Shown here in pieces: positions 11,404 to 25,300 of a DNA stretch of 64,000 nucleotides. This DNA is from Siphlonurus alternatus (Eukaryota > Arthropoda > Insecta > Ephemeroptera > Siphlonuridae). Position 1 is the first letter of the stretch. Each line of letters starts with the position of its first letter. The notes under the pieces are model-generated. The model saw only the letters and a program-made list of their open reading frames with translations, was not told where the DNA came from and made no database searches. The stretch is from contig OX463780.1 of NCBI GenBank assembly GCA_949825025.1, forward strand, positions 44,248,979 to 44,312,978, in the 5' to 3' direction. A program made the position numbers and the translations under genes.

Positions 11404-13138
11404 CAAGTGAATCATTTATACTTTCAAATATCATGTTATGCTTAATAAGGCCAACTTGATTGTTTTAGACTTATACCTCAACGGTTATTCTTTTGAGTTT
11501 AGAATGTTATCATATAATTTTAGTGAAGCTGCAAGTTTTTTATTGTTACATAAGTAAAGTATACAAATTTATTTATTTATTTATTTTTTTTTTTACGAAG
11601 TTCAGAAAATATTTTTTAAAATAATTTTAATATTCATGTCCGGCATTGAAAATCTTACTAACAAATTTATTGACATGACAGGCATGAAATTATTCTAAAT
11701 ATTTTTTAAAAAAAATAATTCTAGCAATCTTGAAATATCTGAAAAAGAAGAAAAAAAATCACTTGCAGTTTTTAGTCAGTCTTTTATTGCAATCACCGTG
11801 GCAGAAGAAGTTTGGGTGTGTTGCACACGTATAGGCTTCTCAGGGATCCAACCTTTATCCTCTTTAAAAAAAATACCAAAAATTTGTTTGATTTTTGTTA
11901 TTTCATCAACAGCAGCATATTGCACGAGTGTTTCACTTCGCTTTGTTTGGGCTTTACAATCTAATGTTCAAGTTGACAGCTGGCTCGGGATGGTGAGAAT
12001 GAGATTTCTCTTCTTTCTTTAACATAAGATTAACATTTCATAATTTTTGTATTTCCCACTACCCTTGTCAGCTCGGCTGTGTTTTTAATAATAAGTACCA
12101 CCCATTTAAAAACACTTAATTTATGATAACCTTTTTTCTTTTTTCTCTCCGAGATAAAACCCTTTGATAATATAATGATCCAAAGATTTTTGTTTTAACC
12201 CAAACTGTTCATGTTTAACAATAAATATGTTTAACAGTACTGCTCAGCCTGGTTTCTTTATCATCTAAACTGTATTAATATTTATTATAAATGTCATTAA
12301 AATAACAAAAATATGAAATTAAAATTTACATAAATATAATAATGAAATCTTATAATTAATTAAAAAAAAAACTTGTAAGCTGTGAATAGGTTTGGTTGTT
12401 ACAAAGAAGAGGTTCAATAAAGATAATACATTGTTCTATTTCAACAAGTTGTTTTATTTATTAATTAATAGTTTATATTAATTTTCATACAGTTGTTATT
12501 TAACATTTTGAAATATAGACTGGAAAGAACATTTTTTTAAAGTTAATTTTGCCTTGAAACAAGTAGACTTGTAAATTACCCTGATAAATAATCATCATCT
12601 CGTGTATAATTGGATTATGTTTACATATTTTCCCTGCAGTCTATTAATGTTTTTAAAAAGCAATTTATATTTTATGAAAGGAAGCTAAATTTTATATGCA
12701 GGGCTAATTATGAATTTCAAATTGAAATTTGTTTTAAAAATAGCTTGTCGTATAATATCATGCACATACAGAATATATTTATATATAATTAACTATTATA
12801 TATTATATTTTTACATGGCATGAGAAGCTCTAAAGTTATTGTACAACTACATCCGTTGAAAAAAGAAAAAGAAGAAAAAATTGTTTCATGAATTAAATAT
12901 GAGGCTTTTGATAAAGAAGTGGTAAATAAAAATATGTTCTTGATTACAAGCTATAAAAGCTTTTTAAAAAAAATGTAGTAATATTAATAATTCAACACTT
13001 CATTCATAAATCTTCCGTATCTCAGCTCTGCAATCTTGTTTGATCTTTAAATTACTTGCAAATTTACTTGAAACTTCCTTGCTTTGAAAGTTTATACTAA
13101 TTTACAGGATTACAGTTTTTTAAGTTAACTCTGCTTAT
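11404..13138. other. AT-rich spacer between convergent genes
   Basis: I find no supported gene, RNA or transposon end here. AATAAAGATAATAC near 12417 could be a distal poly(A) signal for UBE2O, but nothing links it to that gene. Confidence 0.65.
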
Positions 13139-13220
13139 AGCATTGCCAAAGGATTTTTTGTCGAAACGACCTGTTATTGAAATTGTATGTTAAAAAATGT
13201 GAAGTTTTTCTTATGTATTT

Positions 13221-13224
<4 letters not shown>

Positions 13225-13262
<38 letters not shown>
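13225..13262. repeat. (TA)n microsatellite
   Basis: Uninterrupted TA dinucleotides form the loop of the GAAGTTTTTC hairpin. Confidence 0.95.
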
Positions 13263-13268
<6 letters not shown>

Positions 13269-13288
13269 AAAACTTCACATTTTCACTT

Positions 13289-13291
<3 letters not shown>

Positions 13292-13359
<68 letters not shown>
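13292..13359. repeat. (TA)n microsatellite
   Basis: A second TA run separated from the first by 29 bp, probably a length-variable locus. Confidence 0.95.
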
Positions 13360-13362
<3 letters not shown>

Positions 13363-13825
13363 CGGAAATACATTACTTTTTGGCTAACTAACTAGCTAAG
13401 ACTCCAATTTTTTCAGAATTTTTGACACCTTTTTCCCGCTTCTAAAGAGTTGCGAGTCTTCTCTCCCCCCCCCCCTTAGTGTATTAATTCTACATTACAT
13501 ATATAGGGTCAATAATATTAAAAAAAGGAATAGTTAAAATTAACACCACGTACAATATTAATAATCATGTATTAATTTTTGTTTATTGTTTTAATTTTTT
13601 ACTTGTTATAATTTTTTATACATAATATTACAGAGCTCTGCGAAAGAAAATCCAAAATCAAAGCAATTACGTTTTAATCTGTATAAGTAATCACCAAGAA
13701 TATATTCTAGATGATGGTTCTATTTCTAACCATGATAATACCAAATTACACAGTTGAAAATTTTGGCTACCTAATTAATACAATCTTGAGTGGCTGCATG
13801 CATCAAACAATTAAAAGTTTATAAT

Positions 13826-14108
13826 ATGGAGTACCGACCTCAAAAATTTTTATAGCAGAAATGTATAGAGGATGAAAAGTTATGTTACTCTGATTTTTTT
13901 TCAGATTATTTAGGGGTTTTGACGAGGTCGGGTTCGAATACCCTTTTGGGTCCTATCTTTTATTAAGAGAGGCGGCACTTTTTCTGTACTTTTAATAATT
14001 TTTAAAAAATAGTTGCCGGGCCCTAAAAAATCTGAAAAAAATCAGAGTATCATAACTTTGCACCCTCTATCCATTTCTGCAATAAAAAAATTTAGGTCGG
14101 TACTCCAT
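13826..14108. mobile_element. Palindromic MITE family member A
   Basis: It starts ATGGAGTACCGACCTC and ends with the mirror. The arms contain GCAGAAATG, an interval ending CTCTGATTTTTTTTCAG, and a TAATAATTTTTAAAAA-type inner end. The core carries GTCGGGTTCGAATAC and TCTTTTATTAAGAGAGGCGG. Fold-back arms are about 115 bp. Its relatives here are at 15073, 22337, 27205 and 29931. Confidence 0.85.
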
Positions 14109-15072
14109 TATTTATACGTACATCATAATTTTCCACTGTGATATAATATATATATATATATATATTATATATATAATTGGTCGTGGCCAATTATTAATAC
14201 ATTTTTACAGTAATTATGTATGTGTTTTGATCATCCCCCAAAATTAGAATTTTTATCTTAATTAATTTTTTTTATCATGTAATTAAAAAAAACAGTTATT
14301 AATATTAACAATTTTAACATCATTAAGCTGTTTAGTTAATAATATTCTATAGGTAATAAAACTGTGTAAAGATGATTAACAAGTGATGAAAAATCAAGCA
14401 TAATTTTATTAAGTGAGTTAAGTAACACTATAACTATAATACTACATTAATATAAGTGTCGTTTTATTAAAATGAATTTCCTTAAGTTGAATGGCATTAG
14501 TTTTAAAATACCTAGCTTGCACTCCATCACATTTTGCTTTGATTTGGGTATTATATATTTACCTTTGAAAAAAACATTTAAATTTTTGTATTCACACATC
14601 AATCTTTATATCTCTTTACGTCCATTGATCTAGTAAATGAATAATTATATATATAGGACTGTAATAATATTCCAACATTCAAGTTATAATTTTAATAATA
14701 ATTTCATCAAAAATTCATTATAGTATGATTTTTTAATTTTATAAATTCAGTTGTATAATTATGTTTAATTTTAATCAAAAACAATTATGATATAGTTTAG
14801 ATAATTTTTTATTATTATATTTATTTCTATTGTAATTTAAAATGTATTTCAAGCTGAGAAGATATTAACCAATTGGAAATTCAAATTTTTGAAAGAGGCA
14901 AAAAGTAAAATGTTATATACTTTGTGAGTTTCATTGTAGGGTGAATGCATGCACGTTTTCGCGCGCCTAGAAGCTTTTATCACAAATGTATGAATTTTTA
15001 CCCTTTGGAAACATGGAAGTCTATAAATGACAAATTCATTACAAGAAATACAATTACATTATTAGGTAACTA

Positions 15073-15392
15073 ATGGAGTATTGTCCTCAATTTTTTTTAT
15101 TGCAGAAATGGATAGAGGGTGTAAAGTTATGCTACCCTGATTTTTTTTCAGATTTTTTTGAGACCTGGAAGTATTTTTAAAAAATTATTGAAAGTCCTTT
15201 TTGTGACGTCACGCGGCGGCAAGTCCTATCTTTTTCTTAAGGAGCGGCGTCTCGTGACGTCACAAATAGGACTTTCAATAATTTTTTAAAAATACTTCCC
15301 AGGCTCTAAAAAATCTGAAAAAAATCAGGGTAGCATAACTTTGCACCTTCTATCCATTTCTGCAATAAAAAAAATTGAGGACAATACTTTAT
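15073..15392. mobile_element. Palindromic MITE family member B (paired TGACGTCA)
   Basis: It starts ATGGAGTATTGTCCTCAA and ends with the degraded mirror. Arms of about 130 bp include GGATAGAGGGTG and TTATTGAAAGTCCT. The core holds TGACGTCA at 15204 and 15255 facing each other across CGGCGGCAAGTCCTATC. Confidence 0.87.
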
Positions 15393-15450
15393 TATTTCAT
15401 TGAATTATTGATTTATTTTAGAATTTAAGTTCCATTTTTGTTATTTATAC

Positions 15451-15800
15451 CTTCATGAAATTTGTTGATTGCATATTTGGATCATAGCATCCTAGAATTC
15501 TAGAACTCTATGTTTGGATACAGGACCTCAAGTTATGTATTATCAATATTTTTGTTATATTTTTTTGAAACCTCGAATCTAACACCATTTAAATTAAGCT
15601 GCAAAACGCTGTGACGTCATATTCATGCAATTATTTAACACTCAAGCATATAGGGAAATGCGTTGCATGACTAATGACGTCACAGCGTCTTTCCCCTTGA
15701 TTTTGAGGGTTCAAAAAAATCTGTAAAAAATTGACAATACATAACTCACGGTCCTTTTTTTCCAAATATGCAATAAAAAATTTTCATGAAGGTTGTCCAT
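15451..15800. mobile_element. Palindromic MITE member F, divergent subfamily
   Basis: The right end ATGAAGGTTGTCCAT matches the ends of members E and G. The left arm starts ACCTTCATGAAA. The core has TGACGTCA at 15612 and 15675 around ATATAGGGAAATG. The left arm lacks the first bases of the terminal repeat. Confidence 0.7.
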
Positions 15801-15935
15801 TTAGAAAATCTTACGAAACAACATCAAACTCTTAAAAACGTCAATGGCTAAATAATATTTTTTTTTCTTTTTTGCCTTCCTAAAAGATGAAAAAGTTATA
15901 AACAAATTTCTACGATGAAATTACTAATTTTCAAA

Positions 15936-16300
15936 AATAAACAACCCGAATGAAATTTTTTCTATTGCATATTTGGATGGAAGACCTCGATCGAGCTATT
16001 TATAGAGTCAATTTTTTTCAATTTTTTTTTTTCAACCCTTTAACACCCTCAAAATCGAAGGTAAGAACACTGTGGTACTGTGATGTCATATTCATGTAAA
16101 TATTTAACCCGCAAACGTTATAGGGAAATAAGTTGTTACATGATGTCACAGCGTCTTTCCTCTGAATTTGGAGGAAGGTTAAAAAAAGGTTAAAAAAGGT
16201 TTTTTTTAGAAGGTTAAAAAAACATGAAAAAAAAAAAATGACAATACATAACTCAAGGGTAGTAAATTTGTAGTAAAAATTTTCATGCAGGTTGTCCATT
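15936..16300. mobile_element. Palindromic MITE member G, divergent subfamily
   Basis: It starts near ACAACCCGAATGAAAT and ends TTTCATGCAGGTTGTCCATT. It keeps the core layout of member F, but the octamers have decayed to TGATGTCA. A short tandem duplication of GGTTAAAAAA has expanded the right arm near 16178-16220. F and G lie nearly head to tail, 135 bp apart. Confidence 0.7.
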
Positions 16301-17326
16301 AATTGATGCGAAAATAATAGAAAAAAATATACATAACAAATTTAAACTTGCAATTGACAAATTATATATAATATGGAGAAGATGCATTCTTAAAGAACAA
16401 TAAAAATAATTTAACAGTTTATGAGTTTAACAGTTTTAAAAGTGAATTGTGTCAATTAACTAATTAATATACAAATTAATTTTCGCACACCTTAATTTAT
16501 GCACTACTTCGAGATCTGAATGTAAAATTTTGATGAGTTAAAAAAATATATGAAACTTTAAATAAAAGAAAAAATAAATAATTTTACATATTAGGATTAT
16601 ATTCAATATGCTTGCTTCCATGTCTGTGTTTTCTTTTTTAGCTTCACCTCTTTAATATTTAATACTGCAGTAGGCCTTACTTTATGATATTGATTATTTT
16701 TATAAAAAAGGCACGCGAATAAATAATTAATCTCTTTAATATATTAATAAATATTTTAAAGATTAAGTCTAAACTATTTAACACTTTCCTCTAGTAAATC
16801 TTATTTAATTATGCAATAAAAAAAAAGAATTAGCAATTCAAATTAAGTATTAATTAGTTTTAATTAAATATCTTACTAAAAGCTACATAAAAATCTTGAT
16901 TAAAGCTTAATTAAGTCACACTATTTTTTTATGTATTGAGTTTCGTTTAAATATATCGTTGGCTAAATTTAAAAGCAGCAGGGACTTTTGACCTTTAACA
17001 TGGAAATGTTAAACTAATCTCCCGAGTACCGTTGAAACTAATTGGTTTTCACACCCCTAATTTTTTTTTTATATGTATAGGTAGGTATAGTATATGTGCG
17101 CGCTGTAGCAGCCGTTTTTGCACTCCGAGGGGAGCATGTATATGAGATGAGACTTATATACTTAAATTCACAAAAATTAACCGTGACGTAACATATGTTT
17201 AATTTTATTATCAAATTATGCTTTAACACTTTTTTTTTCTCAATTTTATTATGATTAAAAATAATAATTTAATCAATATGAATTATATATTTATTCTTTT
17301 TTATCGGACCAGCCATATAATAATTA
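16301..17326. other. AT-rich spacer, no feature seen
   Basis: Very AT-rich with no inverted-repeat ends or coding signal that I can support. Confidence 0.65.
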
Positions 17327-17406
17327 TGTACGTACACTCGTCCCCTTGGAAAATTTCCCTCTTGCAGCCTTGTTAATCACTATGCCCTGTGTTTTTCTTA
17401 TGGAGC

Positions 17407-17496
<90 letters not shown>

Positions 17497-17549
17497 TGAT
17501 TAACTAGGCTGCAAAGAGGTATTTTCCAAGGCGACGAGTGTATACATAC
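17327..17549. mobile_element. MITE with (TA)n interior
   Basis: The left arm has ACACTCGTC, CTTGGAAAAT, CTCTTGCAGCC and GTTAATCA. The right arm carries the complement (TGATTAACTAGGCTGCAAAG, CCAAGGCGACGAGTGT). The same arms occur at 51451-51600. The interior is a long TA run. Confidence 0.75.
17408..17494. repeat. (TA)n microsatellite
   Basis: About 87 bp of pure TA inside the MITE, an expansion at the centre of the palindrome. Confidence 0.95.
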
Positions 17550-17569
17550 GATCAATGCAAGAACAGTAA

Positions 17570-17598
<29 letters not shown>
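17570..17598. repeat. (CT)n microsatellite
   Basis: About 14 CT units, 20 bp after the MITE. Confidence 0.93.
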
Positions 17599-17600
<2 letters not shown>

Positions 17601-17745
17601 CTTTAAAAAAATAATAAAATTTTAAAATAAACCATTAATAGTATTAATTTGTGAATTTTCATATAATTATATATACCATCAAAATTTTAATTTTTTTTTT
17701 AATATACCTTTTTTACTCAAATAGAGCAATTAAAAAGTGTTATTT

Positions 17746-17751
17746 TTTATT
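17746..17751 (-). terminator. Candidate poly(A) signal of the tetraspan gene
   Basis: AATAAA on the minus strand, 39 nt past the TAG at 17790. The region after it is T/A-rich. Confidence 0.5.
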
Positions 17752-17789
17752 TTTTCACATTTTTTATAAAAAAAATGAGATTAATATCA

Positions 17790-18034
17790 CTAAGAGCTCA
17801 GCAGGGACACCATGGGGTTGTATCGCATGATTTTGGATAGCATGATCCACATGAAGCTGGCGAACACACACAAGGACACTCCCCCCCACCCGAGGTCCAG
17901 CCCCCAACCCGTGGAGAACACACGTGCAGTGTAGTACTCTGGAGCAAGGTTGCGCACCGCCTCCGGTAGCCCGCAGTCCCGCTTGCCTTGTCGTTTAAAG
18001 TGCATGATGATCAGCGTGAACATCGCGAACGTCG
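17790..18034 (-). CDS. Tetraspan gene exon 4 with stop
   Basis: Acceptor CCCTTTGTCCTCAG. It codes the rest of span 3 (ATFAMFTLIIMHF), loop 2 with one Cys (KRDCGLPEAV) and span 4 (GGVSLCVFASFMWIMLSKIM), ending SLLSS. Confidence 0.9.
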
Positions 18035-19333
18035 CTGAGGACAAAGGGAAGAGCGGAATATCAGTAAACAAATAAGAAATATATATCAACAGATCACACC
18101 TGAATATTTACAAATATGGGCAAACCCAAATTATGCTATTCTGATTTTTTTCCGATATTTTTAGAACCCGGAAAGTAATTGTTAAAAAGTTATTCAAAGT
18201 TCAGGTTTGACCTACACCCACTTAAGTGTTATAGGGATTATTATTTACTGCAGTACAATATTATTTTTATACGTAGAATAACAGAGCAAATACGACTATA
18301 CCATCACATGATTCTCCCATCAAAAAATTTAATTAATTAAAAACCTTGCGAGAAAGTAAGTGTATAAGTTTATCTACTTTAAATTATTACATTCACAAGG
18401 TGGGGAAAATGCTTTAATTTAGTCATTTCCTTACATTATTATAATAAAAAACATACAGTAAAAAATTTATTATGGATAAGATAATTTGAAAGTTAACATC
18501 CAATCTCTTCCCCCTTCAAAAATAGATTTTTTTTTTTCCAATAAAAATTTATATCTGACCTTTACATTCTCTATATCCATTTTTGTGCGGTATACATTTT
18601 TATTTATAACGCACTTTTCTACCGTTATAAGTGACCTTTTAAATGGTCCCGCCTGATAGAGTTATAAAAAAATAGCGTTTTTGTATTAGGGCTTAATATT
18701 CATAGAAGCAATAAGTGTAAAAATAAAAACAATTTATGAGCTCATTAAACCAAATGTTTGATTTTAATTTCACAGAACTTCACACAAGTTCAAATAATAA
18801 AATAAAATTTCAAGTTCCTCAAGGTCTTTTAAATTAAATAAAATGTTTGCGTTCGCACGCGAAGATATAATTTATCATTATTAAAAAATACTATAGTTGA
18901 AATATGCTTTGTATGATGTATGATGTATTATTTCTTTTGTTTGTGTGTCAGTATTTACCCCCGCGGTCACACAGCGGCCTCTAAGAGCCTCGAGGTCACT
19001 TCTGGTCCAAGACTTTGATCTTGACCTCGCCCTCTAGCGAAGAGGAGGCTTTGTTTCCAAAGCACACTCGACCAAGTAAGCACCACATGTGGTACATTGA
19101 ATGTGTACACCTCGGGATATATGAAACGTCACTGACAGAGTCGTATGTAACAAAAAATGGAAAAGAGAACTCCTTTCCGTTCTGAAAGAAATGAAGTTCA
19201 CTTTCAAAGACTTGTGACCGTCCAAAAATATATAAACGGGACTGTTTCGAGAGACGTAGTATATTTTGAATTACATCACTTTTCAATTCTAAAATTTGAA
19301 ATCTATAACGATTTCTTGAGTGGCTTTTCTTGG

Positions 19334-19389
<56 letters not shown>

Positions 19390-22300
19390 TATTATGTACT
19401 CTATCAGAAAGTGACAGTATGTTAAAGAATGCTGTACTCTAAATAATTTTATTATTAATGCTTTCATAAAGAAATAAAAATGCTGAATTATTAAGGTTAA
19501 TTTTAAATAGTTATATTATTTTATTTTCATTTCTAATATTAAATATAAAATAATTTCCCTGGAGGTCATAAAAAAATTCCATTGACTCTACGGTATAATA
19601 GTATACATACATATTAAAAATATTATAATAATTAAATAAATTATTATGATCAAATAAGTATAACCATCAGCTGTTCCAAAAGCGACGTAAGATTCTACGA
19701 AATATCTTCACACCACACGCCAGTTTTCAAGAAATCTTACATTTCAAACAATAAATTTCATCTGATAAATAATTATTAAGGTTGTTAGGTTTATTTTATC
19801 ATCTCCGTGCATCTTTTAAATCTTTAAAATATTAAATTACATAACATTGAAATTTTTATGTTTCTAACTTTAATCTTCAATCTATAATTCAAATTTTATG
19901 GTTAATTAATTTAGAAATCTAATTTAAGTTTTTCATTATACTTGACGACCCAAACGAAGAGAACATTGAAGATTGTGATCTCGCCATGCAAGAAAACGTC
20001 ACTTTGACGCCACTACTCCATCACACAACTCTCGTTTGTTTATGCACGACTCTTAACGAGCGGGACGTGACCTTGAAACCAGCACGGCATGTCGATGTAA
20101 TGACAGTAGCTGCTGTAAGTGTCCCTCACTCCAGCTTTTTGTTGCTTAGTGTGTTGGCTCTAAACTCTAAAGGATTCTTTATTAATATGTAAAACCTTTT
20201 CTTTTTACTTTAAGTTAAAGTGTACAAAATATATTTCAATATTTTGTTTTATTATTTAATTCTAGCATTTATATTTTTACTTGCTTTAGATACTTTAAAA
20301 TCGAAAAATATGTACTAGATTAGGTTACCTAGATTTAATTTGGACTGTTTGGTATATCCTGCCTATGACTTGTGTTTTGTGTTTATGCACAGTGTGTGAT
20401 ATGTTTTATATACAAAAATTATATCAAAACAATAAAGATAAGCCTCCACTAAATTTAAAAACTCCTAAAGATCTGCAACCCACATGACCTTCGTGTTTAA
20501 CAATTTGCATACTTTCAGGAGTTTTCTATTTCAGTGTCAGGGTTCCATTCAAGCTGACATAGAGAATATCTTAAATTTACTATACATATGTCATAACAAT
20601 CCTTGTTATAACCTGAAAGCACGGGGCTGCTATTCTGGCACCTTGTTTGATACCGGTAAATAGGACACAGGTACGTACCGGCAAGCAGGTACATGACGCC
20701 GGTAACCAGCACTGCGCTGATCTGGTGCTTGATAACTCCCAGCGAACCGACGAGCGCCGACGAGCCGAGGATGATGAGACACACGAGCGAGCACGAGATG
20801 GACAGGTTCTGCATTCCTGAAACACAAAGGTTTTTCGTCACTCCAGAATACTTACAACCCTCACTGGCCGGGACTTCTCGCTTTTATGAAGATCAATGTT
20901 CAATGTTGGATATATCCGACCTTTTGTTTTTTATCCCACTATGCAGGCTAAGCCTGCAAAGTTTCAAAACCTCAATAGACTCTCAAAAACTTGAAGATTA
21001 TGTACAATTTGGCACAAACTTTACAGCTTATTTGCTATCGCTGCAAAGAAATGGGGATTTCGGGATCCGTAAGAAAAGCACCTAGCCCAGTCATCCCCAA
21101 AACGATCTAGTTCACCCGCCTCAATAAGCTGCAAGTCTCTAAACAGAGCACTCAAAGCAGGTGCGACGTTCATGCTGTCTCAAGGTGTACCTTATTCTAC
21201 ACAAATATGAAAACTCGGGTCGAAGATTGGACCAACCCTGTGACTTCAACTTCAAAAATGTTACAAAAAAAACATTTTATCTATAAGATATATGTTTAAG
21301 TTATGCAATAATTATGGTTATTATTAATAACTGATATTTTATATTATGTTCATTAACATGGACAAATTAGGAATACTTTCGGTGATGAAAGTGTCCTTCT
21401 GCAATTTTAATGGTGACTTATGACTGCATTTTTTTCCTTTGTTTTTTGGTCATTTTTAGTTACTGCATGATGTCTTTGTATCGCTTACAATTTCAAATAC
21501 GAATTTTAACGTTGCATATTATATAACAATAAAATTGTATAAAAAAATAAGAAATTTAAGGTTGAACAAAATGAAGGCAATATGTCATTCTTAATATATT
21601 TTCTGTATGATGTTTCTTGTTTTTTTTTTCTCTATTTTATAGCTTTCCTTGGCTATGTCTATTTACGATACAGCTTTGAGCCCGCTCAACACAAAATGGC
21701 ATCAATTGAAACAGCTTTATACGTGATCAAATTTTTGAACTGTAGCAAACTTCATAAAAAAAAATGGTTCCGTATGGTATAATGATGCTAGAGAGGCCAA
21801 AACGTCATTTTGTTCTATTTTCTATTGGAAATTATTTAGAAATTAATTCAAAATTATTAGTCATGTGAGTAAATTTTAATACATTCAAATTTTTTATTGC
21901 ATGAAATTTGAAAATTATTGTAAAAACCATGTTCAAAAATTCAGTACTTGAACCTTATTTGTAAAACTTTTTCTAGGAAATAAATTGAAATAATAATATT
22001 TAGATTGAATAAATATTTACAAATTTTACGATAGTAATCGCATTAAGGTCGAGGATATTAATAATTCAAATACGCTTTAAATAATATATATTGCACTTTC
22101 ATTATATTTTTATTTTTCAAATATCAATCATATGAAAAAAGTTAGTGGAATCAATTTGAAATCCACCTGTTCTTTAAATATTTAAAAGCAAACACTTCAT
22201 TACATTACTGAAATTCATGATACGATAAAATAGTTATTTTTGGTTTATAAATGCATATATAAATAAATTATAATGAATTCTATAAAAAAAAAACAAATGT

Positions 22301-25300
22301 CAGATATTGAAACATTATAAAATTTCTCTAAATTAAATGGAGTATTGACCTCAATTTTTTTTTATTTCAGAAATGGAAATGGTAGCAAAGTCATGCTACC
22401 CTGATTTTTTTCAGATTATTTACAGCCCTGGAAGTATTGTTACAAAATTATATATTGAAAGTTCTTTTTGTGACGTCAAGCGGCGGCAAGATCTATCTTT
22501 TTCTTAAGGAGAGGCGCCTCGTGACGTCACAGAAAGGAATTTCAATATTTTTTAAAAAATACTTCCAGGGCTGTAAAAAATCTTAGAAAAAATTTAAAGT
22601 AGCATAGCTTTGCACCCTCTATCCATTTCTGCAAAAAAAAAAATTGAGGTCAATATTCCATTTTATATTACGGTTCAAAATCATAAGTTTTTTTCTGTTA
22701 CTTGCTATACTTGATCACACTTCATGTTTTATATTTGTCTCACGTTTTTACTTCAATATTTTTATTAGTTTTATTTTTGTTTGGCCTCTTTTAAAATTCT
22801 CCTTAAGTCAACTTTTTTTTTCTATTTTCATCTGACGCTCGGTCTGACCAGCCAACAAAGCGAGTGGAAAATGAAACTCTCCTCCCGCTGGATAGATACG
22901 TTCGCACTGAAGACCAGCAAAATGAAATTTCACACGGGAGAGTCCACGAGAGTACCTTGTGACGTCACAAAACTGATCCGGGGTAACAATTCAATGTTTT
23001 AATTAAATAACTTTGATAATATTACAAGTTTTAATTACGATATTGAGATAATAACAATGTGATACAGATTAATCGTGATTCAATATAAAAGTATTATTTA
23101 TAATAATTACTGTAGAGTTAGATAATTATGTGATTTTTAAAATAATAATGAAATTACTGCATTTTTATAAAGTCACCTCTTTGCATTACCACATTAAATC
23201 TAATAAATTTTTAATTTAACAAATTCTCAAGGCTAGTCAAGCAGTGGTTTCACTCGATTAGTCTTTAAGACTATATTGATTTTTTTAACTTCGAATATTT
23301 CAATGTAAAATGATAATTCAATTTGCATTATAAAGCAATGAAGTTATCGATTCTTCATGTTTTGACTTGCCAACAGATGTTAGCTCTAGCATAATTAATA
23401 TTTGCTTACATTTTGTACTTTTAAGCTTTAGCACATGCACAGTATGTCACGGTCTCACGGATTTATTCAGTGGGGTGATTAAAAATAGAAAATTAAAATA
23501 GACGCCTTTTTTCAAGGTACCTTTCCCTTTCAATTTATATCTGTGGTTAGGGATTTGACATTGCATGTAATGCATGTAATATATAAATGATAAATCTAAA
23601 GAAAACAATGAATATCAGACACAATAAAGGTCTGCAATAAAGAAATGTTGTCAATTGAAGCGTGTGTGACAAGCACTAGATTTCTAAGTAGTTTGGTAAC
23701 AAAGGAAATTGGTCGTCGTCTGCTATCGACGTATCCTGTCCATAAATAAAATTAACGACAAGAGACCACATGCTGCTGTTTGTATTCTTAGCGACGTATT
23801 GAGGATATTTTCTGAATTTCCATCACGTTTCTCTCCCTCAATTTATTACTGTAAAATTGATGTACAGTGTGAACGTAGCAAGCTGATTTTTATATCTTAA
23901 AAGTCACTTTTAAGTTTATGTTTAAACGATAAAAGTATCGGAATCAGCCCCATTGAATTCAAAAGAAATATATTATTTCTGTCAGACCAGTTTTAAAGAA
24001 ATTGAGGTAGATGTTTAACATGAACCCTTATGAACAGGAACCGGAAATAGAGCTTTTGTGAGAAAATCGAACCCTTGAATTTGTTCAAAACATAAGAGAT
24101 TATATAAGTTTTAGAATATTCTCCAAATTTCAAAATTTATTTCATTCGATTTCTTTTCATAGATATATCCTTTGACTCCAAAGTACCTGAGATTAATTGC
24201 TATTAAGTACTAAAATTTGGTATCAATTTTAATACTTAAATTTTTTTAGGTTAAAACGCGTATATTTTTGTGAATAACCCCTTACTATATGAGTCATGAT
24301 CAAAATTAGTGGAACATCGCAAACGTGCGCTGTATCAAACTGTCCCATGCACTCTTTATGATTGACTCCGTACTCCTCTGGCCAGCCCTAACATTACCTC
24401 CCCACCCTACCCCACCCCACCCTGAGTTACTGAAGTTGTGGGGGGTAAGAAGCGTGACAACATTCACAAATAACAAAGGTAACGTTTGTCGTGTCTCGAG
24501 TGTATTTTTCATGCTCTCTCTTTGCTGTTATAGTGTAGGCTCTCTTATGCTTGTAGATGCTGTACCGTTACAAAGTATATGTTTATTTACAGTAGTTGAA
24601 GGTCTCCTGTGTGCGCACCTGCAATGTATACAACCAGATTGACACAAAAGTTTAAACAGTTGCATAAAAAGCAGGTTGAAAAATCATCCGCGGTAAAATC
24701 GATTTTTTTTATACTTTTAAAAAAAATAAAACCACATGACAGAAAAAAAAAAAAAAAAAGCTTTACCAGGAGAAAGGAAAAGGGAAAAATATCTTTAAAG
24801 AGAATTTACTGTACGGCTTAGCGATGGCGAGAAAATCTCAAAGGAATATAAAACTTGCCTTCTCTTGTAAGCTTGTTGTAAATAACAGTTTATTTGATAC
24901 ATTTTACGAATCGTAGAATTTAATTTATAACTTTCTTTCTTTCTTTTTTTTTGTATATATAAAAATGTTAAATATTAAAATTAAAATGTCCCACAATAGC
25001 AATTTCATTTTATGATACACTATAATAACCGTTAAATAAATTTTACTGTCGGCGTACACTGAACTTTTATAACAAGTACATAAAAATATTAATGTTTTCT
25101 TTTGATATTATTTAAAAAGTTCATAAACTTCATGATGTTAAAAATATTCTTGCTGCTATAAAGTTTCTTGTACACAAGATAAATCGATCTTATTGCTTCT
25201 ATATAGAAGACACACAAAATAAAAAAAATTGACTGTGTCTGTCGTTTTTTGGTGATGGTGATCGTGTATTTTTTTTTTTTTTTTTTTTTGTTGTTGTTTT

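Larger units (their letters stand above)
13139..13510. repeat. Dispersed repeat copy with hairpin and (TA)n interior
   Basis: It begins near GCCAAAGGATTTTTTGT and ends in a C-run and an ATAGGGTCAATAAT motif. It shares a scaffold with 52720-53030: GGAAATAC, CATTACT, TTGGCTA, then TTTTTTCAGAATTTTT and a C-rich tail. Inside, ATGTGAAGTTTTTCTT (13196) pairs with AAGAAAAACTTCACAT (13267). Confidence 0.6.
18035..20678 (-). other. Tetraspan intron 3 (2.6 kb)
   Basis: It holds a broken MITE copy (about 18118-18610), a GC-richer stretch at 18955-19110 and a TA microsatellite. TGACCTTGA, an FTZ-F1/ERR-type half-site, is near 20068. No other gene is supported. Confidence 0.7.

Noticed and set aside
13177..13395. 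Open frame through TA microsatellites
   Set aside because: It encodes only Tyr-Ile repeats from (TA)n; the same holds for 17373-17555 and 19157-19414.
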